64,000 nucleotides of DNA from NCBI GenBank assembly GCA_035507035.1, contig DATJOJ010000025.1, positions 49,768-113,767 of the forward strand. The letters are read 5' to 3'. A program made the position numbers and the translations under genes. Within the stretch, counting starts at the first letter, position 1, and each line of letters opens with the position of its first letter. Under the pieces are notes generated by a model. The model saw only the letters and a program-made list of their open reading frames with translations. It searched no databases and was not told where the DNA came from. Below, piece by piece: positions 1 to 7,746 of the stretch. The stretch comes from DATJOJ01 sp035507035 (GTDB lineage: Bacteria; Acidobacteriota; Terriglobia; Terriglobales; Acidobacteriaceae).

Positions 1-690
1 CCGTAGCCTTGCTACTACCTGCCCCCACTGTTTCAGCCAGACTGCCGTTCGGGGTGCCTTGGCGGGCGCCAGCCGAAGTTCTTCGGCGAGCTTGTTCAAG
101 TCGTTCTCAACGTCGATGTCGTAGAAGGGGTCCGTGAAGCCAACGGATAGCTGCAATCCGCGAGCGCGCGCCAGTAGCGCATCAAGCGCGCTCTTGGTGC
201 CCATGCCGTCGCCATGGAAAAGTGCCGGATGAGATGCTTTGGCTCCTACGAGATAGTAGCCGCCATCATGTGTCGGGCCAACCACTAGGTCGTGCCCGAC
301 AAGCGCTTCGAACGCGCTGGCAAGAACCGGAGCCGGCAGATGCGGGCTGTCGCTGTTGAAAGCGACGACGCGTTGGCCGCGCGATGCGAAGTGGGCAAAC
401 ACCGAGGTAAGTCCCGCCGCGAGACCCTCGCCTTTTTGTGCCACGACTTCCGCCGCCTCTCCCGCCAACTGCGTTAGGTCTTTGACATCCGAAGCGGGGC
501 ACATGATGGCAACTTCGACATCGCTCAATGACCGCGCCAGCGTCAAGGTGTCGTCTAGAAGACAGCGGTAGAAATCAGCGACAGCCGCAGGAGAAAGGCT
601 GGAAGCCAGACGCGTTTTGACCGCGCCTGGCCTAGGTGCTTTCGCCATGATTACCAGGACTCGGTCACTGCAAGACGAACCCACCTCCAT
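1..690 (-). CDS. TIGR04282 (DUF2064) family transferase, C terminus cut by window edge
   Basis: The frame opens at ATG 690 and stays open to base 1 (230 codons), so the C terminus lies outside the window. The N-terminal motif VLVIMAKAPRPGAVKTRL and the later NSDSPHLP and GPTHDGGYYLVG motifs are the hallmarks of the 'rSAM/selenodomain-associated transferase 1' family, which has a GT-A nucleotidyl/glycosyltransferase fold. Family members commonly sit beside a family 2 glycosyltransferase, and here one ends only 14 bases upstream on the same strand, so the two are probably co-transcribed. The donor and acceptor are not known from sequence. An internal ATG at 648 (MAKAPRPG) is the alternative start, but it would cut the first beta strand, so 690 is preferred. 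No clear Shine-Dalgarno precedes either start. Confidence 0.85.
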   Translation of the reverse strand, partial: MEVGSSCSDRVLVIMAKAPRPGAVKTRLASSLSPAAVADFYRCLLDDTLTLARSLSDVEVAIMCPASDVKDLTQLAGEAAEVVAQKGEGLAAGLTSVFAHFASRGQRVVAFNSDSPHLPAPVLASAFEALVGHDLVVGPTHDGGYYLVGAKASHPALFHGDGMGTKSALDALLARARGLQLSVGFTDPFYDIDVENDLNKLAEELRLAPAKAPRTAVWLKQWGQVVARLR

Positions 691-704
691 CGCGCTGAAA
701 GGTT

Positions 705-1433
705 TCATGGAGTTTGATGTGGACTCACGCTGCCTGTGGTGTTCCCAGCTCTGCGACGCCGAAAATAATAGCGCACAATCAAGGAAAGGATGAACCACGC
801 TGCTCCGACTGTGCCCCTCAGCGTGCCGCTAATCTTCGATTTCCCTATGCGCGGATAATAGCTCACCGGCACCTCCACGATGCGAAATCCTCCGAGCGCG
901 CCTTTCAGAATCATCTCGACCGCCCAGCCGTAGGTGTTCTCTTGCAGGTCAAGCCGGCGAAGGACATCCGCCCGCCCGGCTCGAAACGGTCCGAGGTCGC
1001 TTATGTTCAGACCATACAAAAGCCTGATGAGGAAAGCCGCCAAGCGGTTACCGAACACCTGATGCCATGGCAAAGCGCCATGAACGCTCTGCGCGCCCAG
1101 GCGTGAGCCGAGCGTGATATCGGCACGGCCGTCGATGATTGGGGCCAACAGAAGTGGCAGCTCAGCTGGTCGATCGCTGTAGTCGCCGTCAAGAAACACG
1201 ACAACGTCAGGGCTGCTGGCGCCAGCCAGTCCGGTCAAGCAGGCGCGACCGTATCCGCGGCGAGATTCGTGGAGGACGCGAGCCCCCATCTTCGAGGCAA
1301 TCTCGGGAGTCCCGTCGGTTGAATTGCTATCTACAACCAGGACCTCGGTGACCAAACTGGCCGGGAGATCGGCTAAGACACGGGCGATGGACTGCGCTTC
1401 GTTGCGGGTAGGAATGACGACTGACACTCGCAC
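705..1433 (-). CDS. Family 2 glycosyltransferase, dolichyl-phosphate-mannose-synthase-like
   Basis: About 242 residues. It begins VSVVIPTRNEAQSIARVL (GT2 first strand and nucleotide-binding loop), followed by VVDSNSTDGT and the metal-binding FLDGDYSD motif; the LGSRL motif and a hydrophobic stretch near the C terminus suggest a membrane-associated polyprenyl-phosphate or lipid-linked acceptor. The frame is open further upstream to 1619, but that part overlaps the DoxX gene and does not resemble a glycosyltransferase. I therefore choose GTG 1433, which lies 10 bases after the DoxX stop codon; TTG 1442 or GTG 1427 are alternatives. It is the middle gene of a DoxX, GT2, TIGR04282 operon. The substrate cannot be predicted. 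Confidence 0.85.
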   Translation of the reverse strand: MRVSVVIPTRNEAQSIARVLADLPASLVTEVLVVDSNSTDGTPEIASKMGARVLHESRRGYGRACLTGLAGASSPDVVVFLDGDYSDRPAELPLLLAPIIDGRADITLGSRLGAQSVHGALPWHQVFGNRLAAFLIRLLYGLNISDLGPFRAGRADVLRRLDLQENTYGWAVEMILKGALGGFRIVEVPVSYYPRIGKSKISGTLRGTVGAAWFILSLIVRYYFRRRRAGNTTGSVSPHQTP

Positions 1434-1443
1434 TTGGCCCAAG

Positions 1444-1938
1444 TTACCACCATGGGGATGAAGGCCAGCGCCGCGCCAGCCAGGAGTCAACGCCCCAGGC
1501 TCGCCCCGCCCGCCCCACCGCGACCGCAAGAGCCGCGAGCACGGAAACCAGCAGCTCCCAAATCCACGACGTGCCCAATTCAGACACCCAAAGGCTGCCC
1601 AGGTAGAGGAAGGCTGCAAAGGCGACCGGACGCGTCAGCAGACCGATGACGAGCAGGCTTCCAAGACCGATTTCGGTCAATGCCTGCAATGGCGCGGCTA
1701 TCGCCGCGTGACTCGCGACCAACCCCATCACTGCTTTCCACGCCGCCGGCGAGTGACTGTTCTTTATGTAATAGTTGATCAGGTTTGCGTAGCCTCCTGG
1801 AGTGTAGAGACCCTTTCCTAAATTTTCGAAGAAGACCCAAACCAACATTGCGCCGATCGTCACGCGAACAATTGCCAGCCCGTTCGCTGCGGACGGTTGG
1901 TTGGTCCCATCTTGTGGTGGGTTTGCATTCGTCATCAT
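1444..1938 (-). CDS. DoxX family membrane protein
   Basis: 164 residues with four hydrophobic segments typical of the DoxX family (IVRVTIGAMLVWVFFENLGK, then helices around AAIAAPLQALTEIGLGSLLV, FAAFLYLGSLWV and WELLVSVLAALAVAV). The start is ATG 1938 (MMTNANPP) because a GAGG Shine-Dalgarno sits six bases ahead of it; the frame also offers ATG 1971, which lacks a ribosome site. DoxX proteins are small quinone-reactive or redox-associated membrane proteins, but the exact role here is unknown. It is the first gene of a likely three-gene operon with the two transferases downstream. The C-terminal tail is unusually rich in Arg, Trp and Pro. Confidence 0.8.
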   Translation of the reverse strand: MMTNANPPQDGTNQPSAANGLAIVRVTIGAMLVWVFFENLGKGLYTPGGYANLINYYIKNSHSPAAWKAVMGLVASHAAIAAPLQALTEIGLGSLLVIGLLTRPVAFAAFLYLGSLWVSELGTSWIWELLVSVLAALAVAVGRAGRAWGVDSWLARRWPSSPWW

Positions 1939-2045
1939 GGTGAACCTCGTACCCAAAGGGTGCCGTGCCAATTTCCGAAGGAATGAACGAGAGCAGATAT
2001 CTTAAACGGTTCCTCATGTTCCTGCTAGCGGATGCGCAAAATGGT

Positions 2046-2073
2046 AGAGGCTCAGTTTGAAAACTGATCCTCT
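2046..2073. promoter_or_regulatory. 13-bp inverted repeat upstream of the DoxX operon
   Basis: AGAGGCTCAGTTT at 2046-2058 and AAACTGATCCTCT at 2061-2073 are complementary at 12 of 13 positions around a 2-base centre. It lies about 110 bases upstream of the DoxX start and about 160 bases past the stop of the small gene at 2234. The centre is too small for a good RNA hairpin and there is no T-tract, so a protein-binding operator is more likely than a terminator. The rest of 1939-2233 shows nothing recognisable. Confidence 0.35.
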
Positions 2074-2233
2074 GCGCGCAAATCCACAAATCCGCCGGAT
2101 CGACACCGACAAACGCGCCAGCATAGAGGTCGGGCCGACCACAAAAACCAGCCATCGGCATTCAGCCGTCGCCTCTCAGTTGCTGAGTGGCTCGCTCAGA
2201 GCGCGGCTCAAGAACTCTGCTTCCTGCTCACGA

Positions 2234-2440
2234 TCAAGCAGTCTTCTTCCGGTGACTCCACGGCGATTCATCTGCCAGACGAGAAAATGCTGACAATTGC
2301 AAGTTGCGGCTTTCTATTGCGGTAGCGGCGTGAGCGGTTCTGCGCGTTCCCAGGCCCACAGCTAGATCGAATGGGTTCCCCAACCGGGCTTGTTTCGGAT
2401 TAGGGTGCATCTCTAGGACGTTCTTTGCGCGCTTAGACAT
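2234..2440 (-). CDS. Small hypothetical protein (68 aa)
   Basis: A 68-residue basic, soluble protein starting MSKRAKNVLEMHPNPKQARLG. ATG 2440 is chosen because a very strong GAGGAGGAG Shine-Dalgarno lies directly before it; the upstream in-frame ATG at 2488 has none. I do not recognise the family. There is no signal peptide, membrane segment or Cys cluster. It stands alone, convergent with nothing and upstream of the DoxX operon by about 300 bases. The strong ribosome site is the main reason to consider it real. Confidence 0.5.
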   Translation of the reverse strand: MSKRAKNVLEMHPNPKQARLGNPFDLAVGLGTRRTAHAATAIESRNLQLSAFSRLADESPWSHRKKTA

Positions 2441-2544
2441 TTCTCCTCCTCGCAGATTCCAGCTATTGTGTGTCTTTCTACCTAGCACATCCGGTCAAGG
2501 AAAATCTGTGATTTGGCCCCCAATGCAGATGGTTTTGACGACAG

Positions 2545-3192
2545 CTACCCTAGCAGGCAATACGCCACTATTGTCGGCTGACAAGTGCTGGCGGTTTCCT
2601 CAACCTCCGCGAGCAACGGCGATTCCAAATCATCGGGATCAGGTTTCATCTCACAACTGGCAATCTGCTCGTCGCTCGCACCTTGGAAACACAACTGGCA
2701 AACACCGAGGCCGTCTTCGGATCGCACTGGAGGGCCAAACACGCGGCAGGTCATTGGCCGCCACTCGTAGAGATCGCAACAGCCGGTCGAGGGATCGAGC
2801 GCCGGGCATGGCTCGTCGTTGGCAAAATCTTCGAATCTTTGTTGCGATTCTTCGTCTTCGTAGAGTAATCCCGTGTGTGGATCACCAGGAAATTTACTCG
2901 CCGTACGTCCAATCGACACTCGTGCGCGTTCGCGCACCGCCGCGGCACGCTCAGGAGACCTGGCTTCGAGATCGATCATTCCTTGCCGTAAACGTGCCGC
3001 GTCGAGCTGATTGATGGCGAACGCGCCAATGCAGCACTGCGTGCAGCCCGGTTTGCACAACAGCCACGGGCCGCTCTTTCGCGCGGCTTCGGCAAATGCG
3101 GCGTCAACAATCTGGACAAGCGCACGATCGCCGGAAGGTAGAGCGGAACGAGACATTGCCCATAGAATAACAAGCGGGATTCGTCTCGACAT
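2545..3192 (-). CDS. YkgJ-family cysteine-cluster protein
   Basis: About 215 residues. The CKPGCTQCCIGAF motif near the N terminus and the later CPALDPSTGCCDLYEWRPMTC and CQLCF cysteines fit the UPF0153/YkgJ family (CxxxCxxCC), proposed to bind zinc or an iron-sulfur cluster; the function is unknown. The frame is open to 3744, but everything before about 3192 is antisense to the BaiN gene, so it is not coding. ATG 3192 (MSRRIPLV) has a weak GAGAAAG site; ATG 3156 (MSRSALPS) is the alternative and has none. It is divergent from the BaiN gene, whose start lies 9 bases away, so the two share a very short promoter region. Confidence 0.75.
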   Translation of the reverse strand: MSRRIPLVILWAMSRSALPSGDRALVQIVDAAFAEAARKSGPWLLCKPGCTQCCIGAFAINQLDAARLRQGMIDLEARSPERAAAVRERARVSIGRTASKFPGDPHTGLLYEDEESQQRFEDFANDEPCPALDPSTGCCDLYEWRPMTCRVFGPPVRSEDGLGVCQLCFQGASDEQIASCEMKPDPDDLESPLLAEVEETASTCQPTIVAYCLLG

Positions 3193-3201
3193 TTCTTTCT
3201 C

Positions 3202-4371
3202 TTGGCCTCGACTCACAGTTGCGACGTCTTGATCCTCGGTGCTGGAGCCGCCGGACTCATGTGTGCGATTGAGGCAGGGAAGCGTGGACGCCGGGTAATC
3301 GTGCTTGAACGCGCAGACCGACCAGGAAAGAAAATATTGATTTCCGGCGGAGGCCGTTGCAACTTCACGAATCTTCACTGCCGGCCGGAAAATTTCATTT
3401 CCGCCAACCCGCACTTTGCAAAATCGGCGTTGGCGCGCTACACGCCGGCCGATTTCATCGCGCTGGTCGAGAAGCACCGTATTCCTTACCACGAAAAGAC
3501 GCTGGGGCAGCTGTTCTGCGATCGTTCGGCGCGGGACATCACGAATATGCTGGAACGGGAGTGTCGCGACGCGGGCGTTGAAATCCTGGTGAATCGAGCG
3601 CCGCAAGAAATCAAATGTGACACGGAATTCGTCGTCAGTACCGAAGGCGAGGGGTTTCGCGCATCGACATTGGTCGTCGCCACAGGTGGTCTTTCCATCC
3701 CAAAGATCGGAGCAACCGCGTTCGGATACGACGTGGCTCGGCAATTCGGATTGAAGATTCAGCCCACACGGCCGGCGCTAGTTCCACTTGTCCTCACCGC
3801 GGAAGATCGTGACCGCTATTGCGATCTTGCTGGTGTTTCGGCAGAGGTGGTGGCAAGTTCCGACCATCATCATTTCCGCGAGAAAATGCTCATCACGCAT
3901 CGCGGGTTGAGTGGTCCTGCGCTTCTGCAAATTTCCTCATATTGGAATGCCGGATCTCCCCTGCACATCGACTTGGCGCCCGGCCGCGAAGTCATCACCG
4001 CTCTTCGGACTGGGAATGCCAGAAACGATGCGGCCTTGCGCACGGCCATTCGTGAGGTTTTGCCAAATCGATTTGCCGATCGCTGGCTGGAATTTCATAA
4101 GCCCTCGGCGTGGACGAACATTGAATTAGAACGATTCGAACGCCACATTCACGAATGGGTTATCACACCTGCCGGCACGGAGGGATATGAAAAAGCCGAG
4201 GTGACTGCAGGTGGGGTTGACACCGATGAACTCTCGGCGAAAACCATGGAGAGCCGCAAAGTGCCTGGACTTTTTTTCATCGGAGAAGTGGCTGATGTGA
4301 CGGGACATTTGGGCGGGTTCAATTTTCAATGGGCGTGGTCTTCGGGATTTGCGGCGGGACAAGCGGTTTGA
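3202..4371 (+). CDS. BaiN/RdsA-family (HI0933-like) NAD(P)/FAD-dependent oxidoreductase
   Basis: 389 residues. It opens with the FAD Rossmann motif DVLILGAGAAGLMCAIEAG, followed by the family motif GKKILISGGGRCNFTN, and ends with the second flavin motif and GHLGGFNFQWAWSSGFAAG, a full-length HI0933-like flavoprotein. Family members reduce or dehydrogenate small substrates in the cytoplasm; the best known is BaiN of bile acid metabolism, but most substrates are unknown. The start is TTG 3202, since the upstream frame has no ATG or GTG before the stop at 3163; no clear Shine-Dalgarno is visible. It is divergent from the YkgJ-type gene and ends at a hairpin at 4401. Confidence 0.9.
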   Translation: MASTHSCDVLILGAGAAGLMCAIEAGKRGRRVIVLERADRPGKKILISGGGRCNFTNLHCRPENFISANPHFAKSALARYTPADFIALVEKHRIPYHEKTLGQLFCDRSARDITNMLERECRDAGVEILVNRAPQEIKCDTEFVVSTEGEGFRASTLVVATGGLSIPKIGATAFGYDVARQFGLKIQPTRPALVPLVLTAEDRDRYCDLAGVSAEVVASSDHHHFREKMLITHRGLSGPALLQISSYWNAGSPLHIDLAPGREVITALRTGNARNDAALRTAIREVLPNRFADRWLEFHKPSAWTNIELERFERHIHEWVITPAGTEGYEKAEVTAGGVDTDELSAKTMESRKVPGLFFIGEVADVTGHLGGFNFQWAWSSGFAAGQAV

Positions 4372-4400
4372 AGTTGCCATCAGCGATGTGACGAATAAGT

Positions 4401-4424
4401 CAGGGCGCACTCGCGTGCGCCCTG
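4401..4424. terminator. Hairpin between convergent genes
   Basis: CAGGGCGCAC and GTGCGCCCTG form a perfect 10-bp stem around a TCGC loop. It lies between the convergent BaiN and propeller genes and could stop transcription from both sides, although neither strand shows a long T-run. Confidence 0.6.
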
Positions 4425-4436
4425 TCCCGTGTAATG

Positions 4437-6014
4437 TTAATTGACCGTAACAGCCACAGTGCTCGAATGGGTGATTGCGCCGGAGGTCCCTGTCACAGTC
4501 ATATTGACCTGTGAGTTGGCTGGGGGCTTGTTGGTCGAATTGCTGCCGCCGCATCCCACAGCGAAAACCGACACAATCAGCAGCATTCCCAGTAGACCGA
4601 TCCAGCGAAAGTTCTTCCGGGTATTCTTCCTGCCAACCCCGAACAGCATTCCGAAGACGCCGAAGCCAGGCAGAAGCGCTGCCATGGTTGTGACGCTGTA
4701 GCCGTTCACGGGTGGTGTGGAAACGGCCGCGATCGTCAGCGTCGCTGAAGAAGCGCTCGATCCGGGAGAAATGGTTGACGGGCTCAGGTTGCAGCTGAGT
4801 CCGGCAGGGGCGGTGCAGGAAAGCGAAATCTGACCGTTGAATCCTCCTACAGCGGCAGCGCTAATCATCAGGCTTGTTGATCCACCAGCGGTCACCGTTG
4901 CACTGCCCGACGACAGGTTCAACGAGAAGTTTGGCCCATTGGCCGAGGCCGCGGGTACGAGGCTGGCAAACACTGCAGTCGTATTTCCGCCGGACGGGAA
5001 GTTCGGCTGATTGCTGCCGCCGGCCGTCAGGTAGAGCGTGTCGGCATTTCCCGAACTGCCGCCGCCACCAAACGCCATGTCCCACAAGCCAGGGTTCACA
5101 AACGTTTTATTGGAAGAGTCGGTGACTTGGCCGAGGAATTTTCCGGTGTTGTCGTAGGCGTTGATGGTGCCGTCGCCAAAATTTCCGATGAGAATCGCGT
5201 TCGAAAATTGTCCAAAGTTCGCGGGAGCCTGCGTCACACCCCACGGCGCGTTGAGCTTTCCGCCCGAGGCGACGAAGGTGCTCACGAAAGTGCCATTCGA
5301 ATCGAAGATATCAACCTGCCCCATGCCGGCGCCCGGTTGAGCATCGTGCTTGGCCGCGTCTTGCATCGCGTAGGCGACGTAGACCTGATTGCCGATCACG
5401 TGAATGCCATGCGGCGCGAGTCCAGCGGGAAGCTTCGAATCGGTAAACGAGCCCGGCAGGGAAGTGATAGTGAAGTTGCGGTCGAGCACATCGATCTTGC
5501 CGGCGTTGAAATTCGCCGCCAGAAGAAACGTGTCGTTGAGCAGCGCCAGACCCTTGTAAACCGCGCCACTGGCAGAATTATCAAAAGCGACTGAAGCGTT
5601 ATTGCTCGTGCCGGTCCAGTTGGCGATTAAGCCATCTTCGGTATCAAAGATGAATTGGCCGCCGGAAAAATAGCTGCTGGTGCTGTTGGCGACGATTCCG
5701 GTCGGGCATCCCGGACTGCAATTGCCATTAGGATTCGCCGACGCGCCGGGGATGCTGACCACCAGCCCGGCATCTTTGACGCCGTTTTCGTCATACAGCG
5801 TGGATGTGCCGCTATTGTTGTTCGCGATCCAGAAATCCTGTCCGGGAACGAACGCAATTCCCCACGGATTCAAAAGTTGCGAGTCGGTGGTTTTGCCGAC
5901 CCCTGCACTGTTCGAGACCAGGTTCGTCTGCGAGTAGCCAGCTTGCTGCGCCCACGACCCGGTCGCGATCGCCAACATCATGAGCAGTCCGAATGCGGAT
6001 AGTTTTCTTTGCAT
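4437..6014 (-). CDS. Secreted TIGR03118-type beta-propeller protein with Ig-like tail
   Basis: 525 residues. A Sec signal peptide (LLMMLAIATGSWAQQ) is followed by a TIGR03118-type NHL-like propeller (LLNPWGIAFVPGQDFWIANN, LAPHGIHVIGNQVYVAYA, NPGLWDMAFGGGG). Residues about 365-430 are a Ser/Thr-rich Ig-like segment (FSLNLSSGSATVTAGGS). The end has two hydrophobic stretches, a VFAVGCGGS motif and a short VNMTVTGTSGAITHSSTVAV tail. This last module recurs in acidobacterial extracellular proteins and probably anchors the protein to the envelope. Ligands are unknown. The start is the ATG before the signal peptide. Two palindromes upstream (6072-6145) suggest dedicated regulation. Confidence 0.8.
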   Translation of the reverse strand: MQRKLSAFGLLMMLAIATGSWAQQAGYSQTNLVSNSAGVGKTTDSQLLNPWGIAFVPGQDFWIANNNSGTSTLYDENGVKDAGLVVSIPGASANPNGNCSPGCPTGIVANSTSSYFSGGQFIFDTEDGLIANWTGTSNNASVAFDNSASGAVYKGLALLNDTFLLAANFNAGKIDVLDRNFTITSLPGSFTDSKLPAGLAPHGIHVIGNQVYVAYAMQDAAKHDAQPGAGMGQVDIFDSNGTFVSTFVASGGKLNAPWGVTQAPANFGQFSNAILIGNFGDGTINAYDNTGKFLGQVTDSSNKTFVNPGLWDMAFGGGGSSGNADTLYLTAGGSNQPNFPSGGNTTAVFASLVPAASANGPNFSLNLSSGSATVTAGGSTSLMISAAAVGGFNGQISLSCTAPAGLSCNLSPSTISPGSSASSATLTIAAVSTPPVNGYSVTTMAALLPGFGVFGMLFGVGRKNTRKNFRWIGLLGMLLIVSVFAVGCGGSNSTNKPPANSQVNMTVTGTSGAITHSSTVAVTVN

Positions 6015-6071
6015 GTGATTCTCCTTGCTTTTTCAGAATTGGTCGGGCGCGGGACCGGGTCTTCTCCTCTT

Positions 6072-6145
6072 CAGTCATGTTTCATGACTGTGGGCACGAG
6101 GAGTTCCAGAAATATCCTGCGCCGCAAATTGTCGGTGATCGACAA
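6072..6145. promoter_or_regulatory. Two palindromes upstream of the propeller gene
   Basis: CAGTCATG-TTT-CATGACTG (6072-6090) and TTGTCG-GTGAT-CGACAA (6129-6145) are both perfect inverted repeats, located 58-130 bases upstream of the propeller gene at 6014. They look like operators for dimeric regulators. The rest of the 308-base gap 6015-6322 contains only the hairpin at 6247. Confidence 0.4.
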
Positions 6146-6246
6146 CTAGGGGATTAGACGCAGGGGCACAAAGCGCGATGTTGAGCGGGTGTCATATGTT
6201 TGTCACTTGTTTGTCAAAGGGGGAGCGCGTGAAACATAGGAGGGTG

Positions 6247-6272
6247 GTTCAAGCCTGCATTCGGGCTTGAAC
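6247..6272. repeat. 9-bp inverted repeat downstream of the radical SAM gene
   Basis: GTTCAAGCC (6247-6255) and GGCTTGAAC (6264-6272) form a perfect stem with an 8-base loop, 50 bases past the stop codon of the radical SAM gene. No T-run follows on the minus strand, so it may be a weak terminator or a small palindromic repeat. Confidence 0.4.
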
Positions 6273-6322
6273 CCGGTTACGAAGCTTACTCAGGGAAGGT
6301 TTGCTCGCGGCATTGCGAGAAT

Positions 6323-7576
6323 CTACTTAACTTCGACCAACTCGTCTTTCTTCTCCAGTGTCTTCATCTTCGGCTCGTAAACGCAGAACGGCTCTTCATC
6401 GAGATAATTTCCAGTGGCGGCGAAGGCGCGGGCGCGGCAGCCCATGCAGACGTTGCGAAATTCGCAGCATCCGCATTTGCCTTTCAAATTGCCGGTGTCG
6501 CGCAGCGCGTTGAAAACTTCCGCATCGCGCCAAATGTCGACAAATCGTTGCTTGCGCAGATCGCCGGCAATCACCGGCAAATATCCACAGGGGAAAACTT
6601 CGCCTTCATGCGAGATGAAGCACACGCCGGTTCCGGCGAGACAGCCCTTGGTCATGGCATTCATATCGGAAGGATGGCCGCTGGGATGGCCGGTGTGGTG
6701 TCCCACTGGAGGCCCTGCATTTGGACGCAGCGAAATTCCAGTCCCGCCGGGCATTAACGCGTCGGTCGGCCCAATTGCCGATGGATCGTGCATAACCGTG
6801 GCTTCATGGGCTGCAGCCGATCTCTTCTCCGCCGCGCGCCGTTGCCGGACTACACGGAAATAATGCGGTGCGCATGTGGCCTTCAGTTCAATGCCGCCAG
6901 TCAGGGACTGATCGTAGAACCAGTTCAACATTCTTTCATATTCCTCCGGCGGCACCATCTGCTCCGCAGCGATGTCCACGCCGCAGCCGACGGGGACTAG
7001 CAGGAATGTATGCAGGGCATCTGCACCCAAGGATTTGGCGAGTTGCAGAACTTCCGGCAGTTGCTGGGCATTGTGCCGCGCGATGGTCATGTTGATCTGC
7101 ACCGACATGCCCAGGGATTTCAGATTTCGCAATCCTTGCACGGCCGCGTCGAACGCTCCGGGAATTCCGCGGAAGGAATCATGGGTGATCGAGTCGGCGC
7201 CGTCGAGGCTGATGGAAACTCGCTTTACGCCCGCATCCACGATCATGCGGGCGACTTCTTTGGTGACTTGCGTTCCGTTCGTCGCCAGCGCCACACGCAG
7301 GCCTTTCTCCGTAGCATGGCTGGCAAGTTGAAAAATGTCGGAGCGATACAGGGGCTCGCCACCGCTCAGCACGAGAATCGGGTTATAAGCTTCAGCAATC
7401 TGATCGATGATGCTGAGCGCCGCGTGGGTTGAGAGGTCTTTGGGCGAACTGAGTTCGGTGGCGCTGGCGCGGCAGTGGATGCAACGCAGATTGCAACCTT
7501 TGGTGACTTCCCAGAAAATCAATCTCGGTTTATTTTCGCCTGCCAAGCTGTGTCCGTTGCCATTGCCTGTGACCAT
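6323..7576 (-). CDS. Radical SAM/SPASM protein, AhbD/NirJ-like (heme synthesis)
   Basis: 417 residues. LIFWEVTKGCNLRCIHC gives the radical SAM CX3CX2C motif (C28, C32, C35), followed by VLSGGEP and the TIM-barrel strands. The C-terminal third carries SPASM-type cysteines (GCLAGTGVC, FPCGY, GKCGCCEFRNVCMGC) for one or two auxiliary Fe-S clusters. This pattern matches AhbD, which converts iron-coproporphyrin III to heme b, or NirJ of heme d1 synthesis; the two cannot be separated without alignment. A His/Pro/Gly-rich insertion (GHHTGHPSGHPSD) before the SPASM cysteines is unusual. A GAGGAG ribosome site precedes ATG 7576, and CRP/FNR-type palindromes lie about 100 bases upstream. The multiheme cytochrome genes next to it fit a role in heme supply. 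Confidence 0.75.
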   Translation of the reverse strand: MVTGNGNGHSLAGENKPRLIFWEVTKGCNLRCIHCRASATELSSPKDLSTHAALSIIDQIAEAYNPILVLSGGEPLYRSDIFQLASHATEKGLRVALATNGTQVTKEVARMIVDAGVKRVSISLDGADSITHDSFRGIPGAFDAAVQGLRNLKSLGMSVQINMTIARHNAQQLPEVLQLAKSLGADALHTFLLVPVGCGVDIAAEQMVPPEEYERMLNWFYDQSLTGGIELKATCAPHYFRVVRQRRAAEKRSAAAHEATVMHDPSAIGPTDALMPGGTGISLRPNAGPPVGHHTGHPSGHPSDMNAMTKGCLAGTGVCFISHEGEVFPCGYLPVIAGDLRKQRFVDIWRDAEVFNALRDTGNLKGKCGCCEFRNVCMGCRARAFAATGNYLDEEPFCVYEPKMKTLEKKDELVEVK

Positions 7577-7658
7577 TGGGTCGTCTCCTCACCTGCAGAA
7601 ACCGGGGAAGCCTGCTCACCCCTTGAAGAGACGATAGAAGACCTGCGACCACAGAGCC

Positions 7659-7696
7659 GTGATTGAAGTCACGGGAAATTGTGATATTGGTCACAA
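7659..7696. promoter_or_regulatory. Two CRP/FNR-family operators before the radical SAM gene
   Basis: TTGTGA-TATTGG-TCACAA (7679-7696) is a perfect palindrome of the TGTGA-N6-TCACA type, and GTGA-TTGAAG-TCAC (7659-7672) is a second, shorter one 7 bases away. They lie 83-120 bases upstream of the radical SAM start at 7576, and about as far from the end of the NapC-type gene at 7747. The consensus is that of CRP/FNR-superfamily regulators; which member binds is not visible. Confidence 0.6.
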
Positions 7697-7746
7697 TGCT
7701 TGCAATCGGATGGCACCGTGCTGCTTTCTGTCGGGTTATCAATTAG

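Noticed and set aside
1434..1619. N-terminal extension of the family 2 glycosyltransferase
   Set aside because: It overlaps the DoxX gene on the same strand and is Arg/Trp/Gly-rich without any glycosyltransferase feature.
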